Source: a bacterium
GTDB lineage: Bacteria > Krumholzibacteriota > Krumholzibacteriia > LZORAL124-64-63
DNA length: 61,513 nucleotides
Direction: 5' to 3'
Assembly (NCBI GenBank): GCA_003353795.1
Contig: PIVY01000006.1
Span: 1 to 61,513, forward strand
The notes below the pieces were generated by a model that did not search any database, had not been told where the DNA came from, and was given only the letters and a program-made list of their open reading frames with translations. Each line of letters starts with the position of its first letter. The stretch's first letter is position 1. The position numbers and the translations under genes are program-made. This document shows, one piece after another, positions 41,704 to 50,636 of this stretch.

Positions 41704-43056
41704 CTACTCCACCGAGATCGTCAACTGGACCACGTCGGCCACGGCCGGGTAGATGTAGCCGTCGGCGACGGTTCGCACCGCGTCGTCGGCATCGTCGGCA
41801 CCGGTGTTCGCGTCGCTCTGCCGCGGCGCCTGATCCGGACCGGCGCCCGGCCACTGGTTGGCCTCGGTGCCGGCGTCCCAGAGCATGAGCTGCGCGGTGA
41901 CATCGCCGGTAACAGCCATTCCTGCTCCGTCGAAGAGCGCCAGGCCGAGGTCGCCGAAGCCGAAGAACAGGTCGTTGGACTGCACGAACATGGTGGCCAG
42001 CGAGAGGCGGTCGCCCGGCCGAGCGGTCACGGTGAACCGGTAGCTCTGGCCGGGGAATAGGGGGCCGGGGTTCATCTCGCCCACGGGGACGGCGAAGGCG
42101 CCGGCAGCGCTCACGTCATCCAGACCGTCGAGGTACATGGCCAGCGGGTCGGCGGCGCCGTCTTCGGCCAGGCCCTCGAGACCGTTGCCGGCGTCCGCCA
42201 TGCCGCTGGTGAAGATGGGCATGCCGGCGTCGTGCACGGCGTAGGCGCCGGGGGCCAGGGGGCCCACGAGGCCGGTATCGGCGACCAGGGCAGCCGCCAG
42301 CATGGCCGCGTTACCGTCCTCGGCGAGATCCTCGAGGCCGTTGCTTCTTTCGGCCATGCCGGCGGAGAACAGTGGATCGTTGGTGGTGTGGATCACGAAC
42401 ACGCCGGGGGCCAGGGGCACGGCTAGGCTGGGGCCGCTGGACGGCATGAGGGTCTGGTCGTCCGACACGTTCTCGATGCGCAACGTGAACTCGCCGGCGC
42501 CGTGGGAGGTGAGCGTGGCTGCGATCACGTCGGCCACGGCGGGGTAGGTGTAGCCGTCGTCCACCAGGCGCACGGAGTTGTCGCCGTCGGCCGGGCCGAT
42601 GTCGGCGCCGCCCTGGCGGGGGGCCTGGTTCGCGCCCAGTCCCGGCTCCTCGTTGGCCTCGGTGCCGGCGTCCCAGAGCATGAGCTGGCCGGTGACGTCG
42701 CCCGAGTTCGGCGTGGTGCCGTCGTAGAGTTCGATGCCGCCGCCGTCGGGGGCGTAGAAGAGGTCGTTGGACTGCACCATCATGGTGGCGAAGCTCAGCT
42801 TGTGGCCGGGCGCCGCGCCGAAGCGCACCTCGTAGGCGCCGCCGGGTCCGATGGGCGCCGGATCGCTGCCGCCCACGGGAGTGGTGAAGGCGCCGCTGCC
42901 GAATTGATTGCTGGCGGCCGTCACGTTGGCCACGGTGATGGTGAAGGTCTCGCCGGTCATGGGGGCGGCGGGATCGTCGTCGTCGGAGCAGCCGACGAGG
43001 GCCAGGGCCATGGCGGTCACGGTCAGCAAGATGAGCAGTCTCGGGTTGGTCTTCAT
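41704..43056 (-). CDS. Surface lipoprotein with internally duplicated Spondin_N-type domain
   Basis: The 450-residue protein has a lipobox ALALVGC (Cys23) followed by SDDDDPAAP, again the CSDDDD form. The Spondin_N core FTITVANVTAASNQFGSGAF and VPLAPGVFVIHTTNDPLFSA with AERSNGLEDLAEDGNAA is present. The unit MVQSNDLFYAPDGGGIELYD/GDVTGQLMLWDAGTEANEEPG recurs near the C-terminus as FVQSNDLFFGFGDLGLALFD/GDVTAQLMLWDAGTEANQWPG, so the domain is duplicated. GAGAGGTG precedes the ATG at 43056. It is probably an adhesion or matrix-type protein. A terminator follows. Confidence 0.88.
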   Translation of the reverse strand: MKTNPRLLILLTVTAMALALVGCSDDDDPAAPMTGETFTITVANVTAASNQFGSGAFTTPVGGSDPAPIGPGGAYEVRFGAAPGHKLSFATMMVQSNDLFYAPDGGGIELYDGTTPNSGDVTGQLMLWDAGTEANEEPGLGANQAPRQGGADIGPADGDNSVRLVDDGYTYPAVADVIAATLTSHGAGEFTLRIENVSDDQTLMPSSGPSLAVPLAPGVFVIHTTNDPLFSAGMAERSNGLEDLAEDGNAAMLAAALVADTGLVGPLAPGAYAVHDAGMPIFTSGMADAGNGLEGLAEDGAADPLAMYLDGLDDVSAAGAFAVPVGEMNPGPLFPGQSYRFTVTARPGDRLSLATMFVQSNDLFFGFGDLGLALFDGAGMAVTGDVTAQLMLWDAGTEANQWPGAGPDQAPRQSDANTGADDADDAVRTVADGYIYPAVADVVQLTISVE

Positions 43057-43242
43057 GTCGATCACCTCTCGAAAAAATCGTTCCTGTCGAGCCGACAGCG
43101 TGTGCTGCCGCCGTTGTTCAAGGACAGGTACGGAGTGCGATGGAGAGGCGTGACCGAAAAAGGAGGAAGTTGTTCCGGATTAGCGGGAGGCAAGCTCCGC
43201 GGGGCTACGTCAGGGGCGGTCGTCCGGTCCGACGCGAGCGAC

Positions 43243-44160
43243 TCAGCAGTAACTGTTCTCGTCGTACCCGAGCTTGATCAGGTCGATCTGCTGGGGGTCG
43301 GCATTGCCGAGGCCGTACTTCTCGCCGGCGACCGTGATATGCCCGGGCGAGGGGCTCATGGGTCGGTCCTCGTCGAAGTGCTCCCGGCGCATGCCCCGGA
43401 TGATCTGCACCCCGACCGTATCGACGGCAACGGGGTCGAAGCCCGCGATCAGGCCGTGGTACTTCTTGACGTGCCGCGGACTGAACCCGTGAGCGCCGGC
43501 CGTGTGGAACTGGGGCGTGAACATGACCAGGACGTTCAGGCGGGTCTTGCCCGCCACCGCCGGATAGGTCCAGATCTCGCCGAGCCGCGCGCAGGCGTCC
43601 TCATGGTAGTTGTAGGGGTCGTCGACGAACATGATGTAGTTCTTGATCAGGCTGCCCACGCCCGACCAGTGGTGGGTGCGCATGGGCCGGGCGTTGATCA
43701 GCGCGGTGGCGCGGTCGAATACCGGGTCGCCGAGAATGTCTCGATCCCCGATGCCGACGTTCTCTTCGGACACGCCTGCCTCCAGGACGCGGGTCCTGAG
43801 CGACTGCTCCACGGCCGCGGTGGTGCCGATGGGCGTCCAGGCGTTGGTCTTGATACCGACCACGTCGTCGGGCCGGATCAGGCGGCGCCACCCGTTGCGG
43901 GCATCGTCCTCGCCGGTGAGACGGGACACTGCGGCGTCGAGCATCTCCCGCACGACCTCGTGGCGCGCTTCACCCTCACCGTCGAGAACGCCGAGATCGC
44001 GGATCAGCACCACTTCGGACCTGGTCACGGTCGCGTCCTCGGACAGTTCCGCGAAGACCGGCGCTTGCGACCCCAGCAGGAGCGAACCGCCCACGGTGGC
44101 GACCGTGGCGTCGCGGATGAACTCGCGCCGCGTCATCCGGCGCTTGCTGTCATTCGTCAT
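43243..44160 (-). CDS. Tat-secreted DUF362 domain protein
   Basis: The 305-residue protein has a twin-arginine signal RRMTRREFIRDATVATVGGS. The mature domain has DVVGIKTNAWTPIG, LIKNYIMFVDDPYNYHED and PVAVDTVGVQIIRG, typical of DUF362. DUF362 proteins often carry ferredoxin-like clusters, but no CxxC run is present here. The second of two ATGs (44160) has better spacing to GGGGAGG. The gene overlaps the preceding DUF6599 gene by 11 bases. Function is unknown. Confidence 0.83.
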   Translation of the reverse strand: MTNDSKRRMTRREFIRDATVATVGGSLLLGSQAPVFAELSEDATVTRSEVVLIRDLGVLDGEGEARHEVVREMLDAAVSRLTGEDDARNGWRRLIRPDDVVGIKTNAWTPIGTTAAVEQSLRTRVLEAGVSEENVGIGDRDILGDPVFDRATALINARPMRTHHWSGVGSLIKNYIMFVDDPYNYHEDACARLGEIWTYPAVAGKTRLNVLVMFTPQFHTAGAHGFSPRHVKKYHGLIAGFDPVAVDTVGVQIIRGMRREHFDEDRPMSPSPGHITVAGEKYGLGNADPQQIDLIKLGYDENSYC

Positions 44161-45100
44161 CATGACCTCCCCGTCGGACGTGGTCGCGAGAGCGTTCGCA
44201 GGCCTCGAGTAGGCCCTTGGCCGTCTTGCGATCGGGTGCCTCGGCGACGATGACCACGATGTCATCGCTGTGGAGGCAGCCCAGCCAGGTGTCGTCGCTT
44301 TCCTGTCGCAGGCCATCTGCGGTACCGGGTAGCAGCGCCTGCGTGAACTGTGCCGTCGCTTCGGCCGCGGTCGCCGCCGAGGGATACCGGATCGCCACCA
44401 GGACCGCAGGTGGGGCCTCTCCTGCCTCGGTCCGGACCCGGGCCATGGCCACCTCGGTGTCGGCGCCGATGTTCAGCAGATTCTCGTCAGCGAAGTGATG
44501 GAAATCGTTGATCCAGGCCCGATGCCGGAAGTACCGGATGCTGTCGGGAACCAGGTCCGTCACGGGCAGGATCGCGACGACATCGGGCCACCGGCAATCA
44601 CCCTCGATCCGGTCCGTGATCCGCCGAGCCAGTTCGCGGATCATCGCCTTCTTGGTCTCGGTCTCGGGGTAGGCGAGCGCCGATCCGTAGTAGCGCCCCT
44701 TCCAGAAATGCAACAGGCCGCCGGCGTACTCGGACTCGGCGTCGGGAGCGACGAAGCGGTCCACGGACTCCCGGCTATGGGAAAACACTCCGAAGGCGCT
44801 CGACGGCGCGCCCATGTCGAACACGTCGAGGCGGATCTCGTCGTCGTTCACGTCGACGTAGGGCTGCGAGACGACGCTGGTGAACTGGTAGGCGATGAAT
44901 AGCTCGGCGCCGCCGTTGATGTAGCGGTAGAGGTCGTCCGGGCCATAGAACTCGGCATCGCCGCGGCGCCAGCCTTCCACCTGGTCGGGCAAGCCGTCGA
45001 CCAGTTCCTGAAGGCGCCTCTCGCTCTCGCCCGCCATGGCCGCCCCTCCCGTTGCCGCGAGGATCGCCAGCGCCACACCGCACCATCCTGCGCGTTTCAT
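44150..45100 (-). CDS. Secreted DUF6599-like protein
   Basis: The 316-residue protein has a signal peptide (MKRAGWCGVALAILAATGGA). Motifs include EFYGPDDLYRYINGGAELFI and LDVFDMGAPSSAFGVFSHSR, which match the DUF6599 group of exported proteins. The start at 45100 has GAGGG upstream; an extension to 45175 lacks a signal peptide. It is coupled to the DUF362 gene downstream, and in other bacteria such gene pairs are seen together, but neither role is known. Confidence 0.75.
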   Translation of the reverse strand: MKRAGWCGVALAILAATGGAAMAGESERRLQELVDGLPDQVEGWRRGDAEFYGPDDLYRYINGGAELFIAYQFTSVVSQPYVDVNDDEIRLDVFDMGAPSSAFGVFSHSRESVDRFVAPDAESEYAGGLLHFWKGRYYGSALAYPETETKKAMIRELARRITDRIEGDCRWPDVVAILPVTDLVPDSIRYFRHRAWINDFHHFADENLLNIGADTEVAMARVRTEAGEAPPAVLVAIRYPSAATAAEATAQFTQALLPGTADGLRQESDDTWLGCLHSDDIVVIVAEAPDRKTAKGLLEACERSRDHVRRGGHDDE

Positions 45101-45299
45101 ACCGAGCCCTCGTTTCGGCGAGTCCGACCCCAGGCGTTCAGCGATAGAACGATCCTGAGAAATCACGGTCGGCAATGAGTGATCAGTCTAGCACGGGGGG
45201 CGAGCCGCCGTCACCGGCTGGCGACGCATTCGGAGCGCGGTGCCGTGATATCCGCCATTGATGCATCCAGGCGACAGCTCTCGGCAGGTCGGCGCCCCG

Positions 45300-45893
45300 T
45301 CATCCCCGGGCCTCGTCGGCCTTCGGCATATCAGAAAATCCGTGGGCCACGCCGACCAGGGCACGGAGCCCAATGATGAGGTCGTTCAGGGACGTCATGG
45401 TCCGCGAACCCTGCTTGCCGTGATCATGTTTGTAGGCGTCGGCGTCCTCGCGGATGGCCGCCAGGAGCGATCGATCCGATTCCGAGATCAGACCGTCCCG
45501 GCACGCTTGTCCCTCGAGCCGAATTCGGTCACGGCAGAATCCTTCGCCGAACAGCGGCATGTAGCGGTGCTTCAACGTGCCGTGGGTCGACGCCGCGACC
45601 CGCAGGAGGGCCGAACCGAAGTAGAAGTCCCCGACCCAATCACCGCTGGGAGTGGCGTTCTCGTCCTTGATCGACCGCAGCACGGCGTCGCCCAGGGCCC
45701 GTTCCCGTTTCTCATCGACACCCGGGCGTGATCGGGCCATGTCGAGGTACCCATGCCGAACCGCCATCCAGATCGCGTACAGCGCTCCGGCCTGGATCTG
45801 CTTGATGCCGATCCGGGGCAGGTCCCGACCGGGATCGAAAGCCTCGATCTCGTTGCGGAGCTGGGTGAGCTGGCGGGCGATGTCCTTATCCAT
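45300..45893 (-). CDS. Hypothetical alpha-helical protein
   Basis: This 197-residue soluble protein was not recognised. It is mostly helical (ARQLTQLRNEIEAFDPGRDL, GALYAIWMAVRHGYLDMARS), with a central RYMPLFGEGFCRDRI region and DADAYKHDHGKQG. There is no signal peptide or transmembrane segment. AAAGGA precedes the ATG at 45893. It sits alone between the DUF6599 and quinone-reductase-type genes, 200 bases from the next start. Confidence 0.62.
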   Translation of the reverse strand: MDKDIARQLTQLRNEIEAFDPGRDLPRIGIKQIQAGALYAIWMAVRHGYLDMARSRPGVDEKRERALGDAVLRSIKDENATPSGDWVGDFYFGSALLRVAASTHGTLKHRYMPLFGEGFCRDRIRLEGQACRDGLISESDRSLLAAIREDADAYKHDHGKQGSRTMTSLNDLIIGLRALVGVAHGFSDMPKADEARG

Positions 45894-45934
45894 GGCAATC
45901 CTTTTCTAGAGGCATTCGGTGAGTGAATCGTCCG

Positions 45935-46936
45935 TCATTTTGCGCCGAGATCGACCACGGTCCGGCCCTTGAGCTTGCCGGCGAGAATCCCGGCAATGGC
46001 CGGCTCCAGCCCGTCCAGCGTGACCTCGTTGGCCAGCGCGTTCAGCCCATCCAGCTTCCAGTCCCCCGCCAGCTTATCCCACAGTCCCTGCCGCATGACT
46101 AGCGGACAGTTCTGCGAGTCGATCCCCGCCAGCGTCACCCCGCGCAGGATGAACGGAAAGACATTCACCGGCAGCTCCGGCGACGCCACGAGCCCGCAGC
46201 AGGTGACCACGCCGAGAGGCTGGGTCGCCTTGATCGCAGCGGCCAGGATCCCACCGCCCACGGTGTCGACCACGCCGGCCCAGCGCGGCTTCAGCATCGG
46301 ACGGTTGCCGCCCTCGGCCGCAGCCTCTCGCGTGATGATCTCACTGGCGCCGAGTCCCTTCAAGAACGCCGCCGCGTCCGCCTTGCCGCTCACCGCCACC
46401 ACAGTGTAGGCCAGCTTCGCCAGCAGACTCACGGCCAGGCTGCCAACGCCGCCCGTGGCGCCGGTCACCAGGATCTCACCCTGCGACGGCGGGACCTCCG
46501 TCGCCAGTCGATGCACCGACATGGCCGCCGTGAAGCCCGCGGTGCCGAGGATCATCGCCTCCCGCGGACTCAATCCATCGGGCAGCGCGATCACCCAGTC
46601 GGCCGGTACGCGGATGTACTGGCCGAACCCGCCCGCGGTGTTCATGCCCAGGTCCCAGCCGGTCACCACCACGCGCTGGCCGGGCGCAAGATCGCCGCTC
46701 GTCGATTCCACGACCTCTCCGGCCGCGTCGATGCCCGGCGTGTGCGGGTACCGCCGCGTGACGCCCTTGTTGCCCGTGGCCGACAGGGCATCCTTGTAGT
46801 TGAGCGACGAGTAGGCGACGCGGATGAGGACCTCGCCGTCGGGCAGGTCGTCGATGGCGCGGTCGCGGATGCTGCGGGAGAACTGGCCGTCGGCGGTCTC
46901 CTCGACCACCAGGGCGCGGAACTGTTCGGGTTTCAT
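45935..46936 (-). CDS. MDR-family oxidoreductase, AcuI/YhdH-like (acrylyl-CoA reductase)
   Basis: The 333-residue protein has the AcuI/YhdH pattern: FRALVVEE, LIRVAYSSLNYKDALSATGN and TPGIDAAGEVV near the N-terminus. The NADPH-binding GATGGVGSLAVSLLAKLAYT follows, and DSQNCPLVMRQGLWDKLAGD lies near the end. No zinc-ligand cysteines occur, as in this zinc-free branch. AcuI reduces acrylyl-CoA to propionyl-CoA. No other genes of that route are here, so a general alkenal or enoyl reductase role is possible. Confidence 0.88.
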   Translation of the reverse strand: MKPEQFRALVVEETADGQFSRSIRDRAIDDLPDGEVLIRVAYSSLNYKDALSATGNKGVTRRYPHTPGIDAAGEVVESTSGDLAPGQRVVVTGWDLGMNTAGGFGQYIRVPADWVIALPDGLSPREAMILGTAGFTAAMSVHRLATEVPPSQGEILVTGATGGVGSLAVSLLAKLAYTVVAVSGKADAAAFLKGLGASEIITREAAAEGGNRPMLKPRWAGVVDTVGGGILAAAIKATQPLGVVTCCGLVASPELPVNVFPFILRGVTLAGIDSQNCPLVMRQGLWDKLAGDWKLDGLNALANEVTLDGLEPAIAGILAGKLKGRTVVDLGAK

Positions 46937-47150
46937 GTTCGGACTGCCTCCGGATCTGGTTCGACACCTGCGGTTCCTTCAGCAGTAAAGGCGGGAACCG
47001 GCGATCCGACCACCCTGCCGCCGTCTGCTCGCTCCTCAAGCCGGTCCAGACCCTGCCGATAACGGAACCTGACGGAAGGTCGGGATTCGCCACTTCGACC
47101 CCGCGCCTCCGCGCCAATCGCCAGTTCACCCGACCAGCAGGAGTACCTTC

Positions 47151-47555
47151 ATGGCCTTCATCGAGTGGGACGACAGTTACAGCGTGGGGCACGCCGAGAT
47201 CGACGCTCAGCACAAGAAGCTGATCGCGATCCTCGGCGATTTCTTCGACGCCCTGAAGGAAGCCAACGCCACCGACGCCCAGGCCACGCTCCTGGAGGAG
47301 TTCGTCGCGCACGCCCGGGAGCATTTCGCCTACGAGGAACGCGAGTTGCAGGGTGTCGACTACCACGATCTCGTGTCGCACCGCCGGCAGCACGAGGCGC
47401 AGCTCGTCATGATCGAAGAGTTCTACGACACGTTCCACTCCGACAAGAGGCACCGCTGCACCCTGATGATCCAGTTCCTGAAGAAGCGATTCCTGGATCA
47501 TATCAAGGACATGGACATGGCCTACGCGCGGTACTTCAACAGGGTCAAGGCCTGA
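47151..47555 (+). CDS. Bacteriohemerythrin
   Basis: The 134-residue four-helix protein has all seven diiron ligands: His21, His58, Glu62 in HFAYEE, His77 and His81 in HRRQHEA, His117, and Asp122 in HIKDMD. It binds O2 reversibly and may act as oxygen store, sensor or NO scavenger. The first H-x-E-I-D-x-Q-H block is standard. AGGAG precedes the ATG. It is monocistronic, with a terminator 34 bases downstream. Confidence 0.95.
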   Translation: MAFIEWDDSYSVGHAEIDAQHKKLIAILGDFFDALKEANATDAQATLLEEFVAHAREHFAYEERELQGVDYHDLVSHRRQHEAQLVMIEEFYDTFHSDKRHRCTLMIQFLKKRFLDHIKDMDMAYARYFNRVKA

Positions 47556-47588
47556 CCCGAAGGCATCTGCCGGACTACCGAACGAGAC

Positions 47589-47623
47589 GGCGCCGCGACC
47601 CCATCGGGTCGCGGCGCCTCTTT
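47589..47623. terminator. Terminator after bacteriohemerythrin
   Basis: A perfect 13-bp stem GGCGCCGCGACCC/GGGTCGCGGCGCC has a CATC loop and is followed by TCTTTCGGG. It is shared with the convergent M16 peptidase gene. Confidence 0.85.
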
Positions 47624-47644
47624 CGGGTCGCTGCGGTGTCGTGC

Positions 47645-50539
47645 CTACGGCGTCTCGCCCTCCGGCAGCAGCACCACGCGTACGTAATTCTCGCGGTCGA
47701 TGTAACGGTTGGCCGCCTCGTGAATCATCTCGCTCGAAAGCGTCGCCACTTCGGCCTCGCGATTCAGCAGCGCGACCGGATCGGTGCCGCGCTTGTGGTG
47801 CTGTTCGAACTTGCGCAGCCAGAAGCGGTTCTCCTGCACGGCGGTCTCGTAGTCGCGAAGCTGGGTCTCCCGCACCTTGGTCAGGGTCTCCTCGTCGACG
47901 CCGTCGGCCTGGAACTCGTCGATCACGCTCCAGACCGCCGCGGTGAGTTCGTCCACGCGTTCGGGGTCGCAGCCCCAGCCCACGTTGAGGCGGAACCGCT
48001 GGCGCGGCAGGGTCTGCCACCAGCCGCGGATGCGTACACCGTAGGTGCCGCTCTTCTCCTCGCGCACCACCTGGCGCGTGCGGATGCGAAGTGCCGCCAC
48101 CAGCGACTCGAGGGCGTACTCGGCCTCGGGCGTCCATTCCTCCTCGCCCTGAAACACCATCTGCACGTTGCCCTTGGGGTCGAGTCCGTTGCGGACGTTC
48201 TCGTCGCTCACGCCGGTGGGCAGCGGCCAGGATCGGTCGGTCCACATGTCCTGGCGACCGCCGGCCGGCAGGTTGCCCAGCCAGGTACGCGCCAGGGGTT
48301 CGAGCACGGCGAGGTCGACGTTGCCCACGAAGTGGAAGACGAGATCGCCGCAGTCGGCGAACACGTCGCGGTAGAAGGCGAGACTGCCGGCCAGTTCGAC
48401 CTTCTCGAGATCGTCGACGGTGGTGGGCGCCTGGCGCGGATCGCCGTTCGACGTCCGCACCGACACAGTGTCGCGCAAGGCGTTCATGGGGTCGGCGTCG
48501 CGGTTGGCGAGCCAGGTGCGCATCATGGTCTGCAGGGCGCCGAACGCCTCGGGGTCCTCGCGGGGCTCGGTGGCGTAGAGGTACACGAGCTGGCACATGG
48601 TTTCCAGGTCACGGGGCGAGCACTGGCCCTGGAAACCTTCCTCCAGTTCGCCGATCTGCGGCCACACGCTGGCGACCTTGCCGGTGAGCTTCTTGTCCAG
48701 GGACACCGGATCGAAGGCGCCCACTCCCGAGCGACCCACGATGGCGCTGGCCGAACCGATCCGCGTCAATTCTTCCACGCTCTCGATGCGGGAGAGTCCG
48801 CCCCACGAGTAGGCCGACATCATGATCTCGTCGTTCTTGAACTCGGTGGGCTTGACGATCACGGTCACGCCGTTGGCCAGGGTCCAGGTGGTGGTGCCGA
48901 GATCGGCATTCTCGCTGGCGGCGGTGATGGCCACCGGCGCGGGCGTGGCGGATACCAGGGGCGCATCCACGGTCTCGTCAAGATAAGGCAGCACCTCGCG
49001 GGCGCCGGCCGAGGCCAGGACCACGTTCACGTCGGACTCGGTGGGCCAGGCGAGGTCTTCCTTCTCGGGGCCGGAGATGGTGACCACGCGGCTGGTCTTG
49101 GGCATGAGGTTGGTGATGGCCGCCGACACTTCCTTGACGTGGATGCCGGGCAGCAGCTGCTCGGCCATCTGGAGCTGGGCTTCGGGGCCGGGAATCGGCT
49201 GATCGTAGAGGAAGTGCTGCACGTACTGGAACGTCCAGCGGCGCGATTCGGTCTTGTCCAATTCATCGACGCGGCGTTCGAGGCCGCGGAGCATGTCGGT
49301 GCCGGCGCGGTCGAGCTCGCCCTGGGTGAATCCGTAGCGCCGCACCCGCTCGGCCTCGAGCGTGAGCGCCTCGACGGCGCGCTCGGCCTTCTCCTCCTGG
49401 GTGAAGGCCATGAGGCTGAACGCGCTCATGGAGCGAACCTGCTGCCGGTAACCGCCGAAGGCCATGGCGAAGGGCGCGTCGGCCTGCTGCGCGATCTCGC
49501 TGAAGCGCTGGCGGAGCATGGCCGTGCCCAGGTTGATCACCAGCCTAGCGCGCCAGTCGGACACGGTTTCGATGGGGCGCACCGGGTGCTTCCACTGCAT
49601 GCGGACCATGGTGCGGGTGGCCTCGGGATCGGTGTTCACCGAGACGAGCGTCTGCTGGTGGCCGGGCACCGGCGGATCGATGCGCGGGCGCGGGTTCTCG
49701 ACGGCGGGGATGGCGCCGAACAGCTCGGAGATGCGGGCGATCATGGCGTCGGATTCGAAGTCGCCCACGGCGATCACCGCTTGCAGGTCGGGGCGGTACC
49801 AGTCGCGGTAGTAGCGGCGGATGGTGTCGTGCTCGTGATTCTGGATGACGTCCATGTCGCCGATGGTCCGGCGCTCGGCGTACTTCGAGCCGTGGAAGAC
49901 TACTTCCATCTGGGCGTCGAAGATGCGGTCGTCGGCGCCCAGGCCGGTGCGCCATTCCTCCACGATGACGCCGCGCTCCTTGTCGATCTCCTCGTCCTCG
50001 AAGCTCACCCGGTGGGCCCACTCCTCGAGGACCCGCAGGCCCGTATCGAGCAATTCAGGGTCGTCGGTGGGCACCTGGAGCATGTAGACCGTCTGGTCGA
50101 GGCTGGTGAAGGCGTTGATCTCGGGGCCGAATGCCATGCCCACCGATTCGAGGTAATCGATGAGTTCCTGGCGCGGGAAATGCTCGGTTCCGTTGAAGGC
50201 CATGTGCTCGACCATGTGGGCGAGGCCCTTCTGGTCGTCGTCCTCGTCCACCGATCCGGTGCCCACGACCAGGAATAGCGACGCTCGCTGCTCGGGTTTC
50301 TGGTTCTGGCGCACGAACCAGGTCAGGCCGTTGTCGAGCACGCCGCTGCGTACCGCGGGATCCACCGGGATCGGCGCCTGCGGGTTGATCTGGCCGGGAA
50401 CCTCGGGCGCGGGCGCGGGTTCGCCGGAGACCACGGGTTCGGCCGCGGCGTCGGTGGCCGGGGCGTCGGCGGGCGCTGATCCGCAGGCGGCGAGCCAGGC
50501 GCAGGCGAAGAGCAGCAGGAACAACGGAAGGCGTTTCAT
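47645..50539 (-). CDS. Lipid-anchored M16 zinc peptidase (PqqL-like)
   Basis: The 964-residue lipoprotein (LAAC, Cys19) has two M16 halves. The first has the inverted zinc motif LAHMVEHMAFNGT (His108, Glu111, His112), with the distal Glu in ERGVIVEEWRTG (about 190). The C-terminal half (about 500-960) has GSASAIVGRSGVGAFDP and ends VVLLPEGETP but has lost the motif, as is usual in pitrilysin-type fusions. It probably degrades oligopeptides in the periplasm. The start at 50539 follows GGGGGA. An open frame of more than 1000 codons on the opposite strand is a shadow. Confidence 0.93.
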   Translation of the reverse strand: MKRLPLFLLLFACAWLAACGSAPADAPATDAAAEPVVSGEPAPAPEVPGQINPQAPIPVDPAVRSGVLDNGLTWFVRQNQKPEQRASLFLVVGTGSVDEDDDQKGLAHMVEHMAFNGTEHFPRQELIDYLESVGMAFGPEINAFTSLDQTVYMLQVPTDDPELLDTGLRVLEEWAHRVSFEDEEIDKERGVIVEEWRTGLGADDRIFDAQMEVVFHGSKYAERRTIGDMDVIQNHEHDTIRRYYRDWYRPDLQAVIAVGDFESDAMIARISELFGAIPAVENPRPRIDPPVPGHQQTLVSVNTDPEATRTMVRMQWKHPVRPIETVSDWRARLVINLGTAMLRQRFSEIAQQADAPFAMAFGGYRQQVRSMSAFSLMAFTQEEKAERAVEALTLEAERVRRYGFTQGELDRAGTDMLRGLERRVDELDKTESRRWTFQYVQHFLYDQPIPGPEAQLQMAEQLLPGIHVKEVSAAITNLMPKTSRVVTISGPEKEDLAWPTESDVNVVLASAGAREVLPYLDETVDAPLVSATPAPVAITAASENADLGTTTWTLANGVTVIVKPTEFKNDEIMMSAYSWGGLSRIESVEELTRIGSASAIVGRSGVGAFDPVSLDKKLTGKVASVWPQIGELEEGFQGQCSPRDLETMCQLVYLYATEPREDPEAFGALQTMMRTWLANRDADPMNALRDTVSVRTSNGDPRQAPTTVDDLEKVELAGSLAFYRDVFADCGDLVFHFVGNVDLAVLEPLARTWLGNLPAGGRQDMWTDRSWPLPTGVSDENVRNGLDPKGNVQMVFQGEEEWTPEAEYALESLVAALRIRTRQVVREEKSGTYGVRIRGWWQTLPRQRFRLNVGWGCDPERVDELTAAVWSVIDEFQADGVDEETLTKVRETQLRDYETAVQENRFWLRKFEQHHKRGTDPVALLNREAEVATLSSEMIHEAANRYIDRENYVRVVLLPEGETP

Positions 50540-50601
50540 GGGGATCCCCCTGGACGAAGACTTGGCTGAAGACGGGAGCATACTAGCGGGTGCGCCACGT
50601 G

Positions 50602-50630
50602 GTGACAACCGCTCGCGCGTGTCATACAAT
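50602..50630 (+). promoter_or_regulatory. Sigma70-type promoter touching the start codon
   Basis: GTGACA at 50602-50607 and TACAAT at 50625-50630 are separated by exactly 17 bases. The ATG of the next gene is at 50637, so transcription would start at or just beside the A of ATG. Confidence 0.65.
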
Positions 50631-50636
50631 GAGGTC

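Noticed and set aside
47165-50278. Plus-strand open frame of 1037 codons
   Set aside because: It runs antisense to the M16 peptidase and partly over the bacteriohemerythrin gene, has biased His/Gly/Leu composition, and has no domain; the other frames are convincing.
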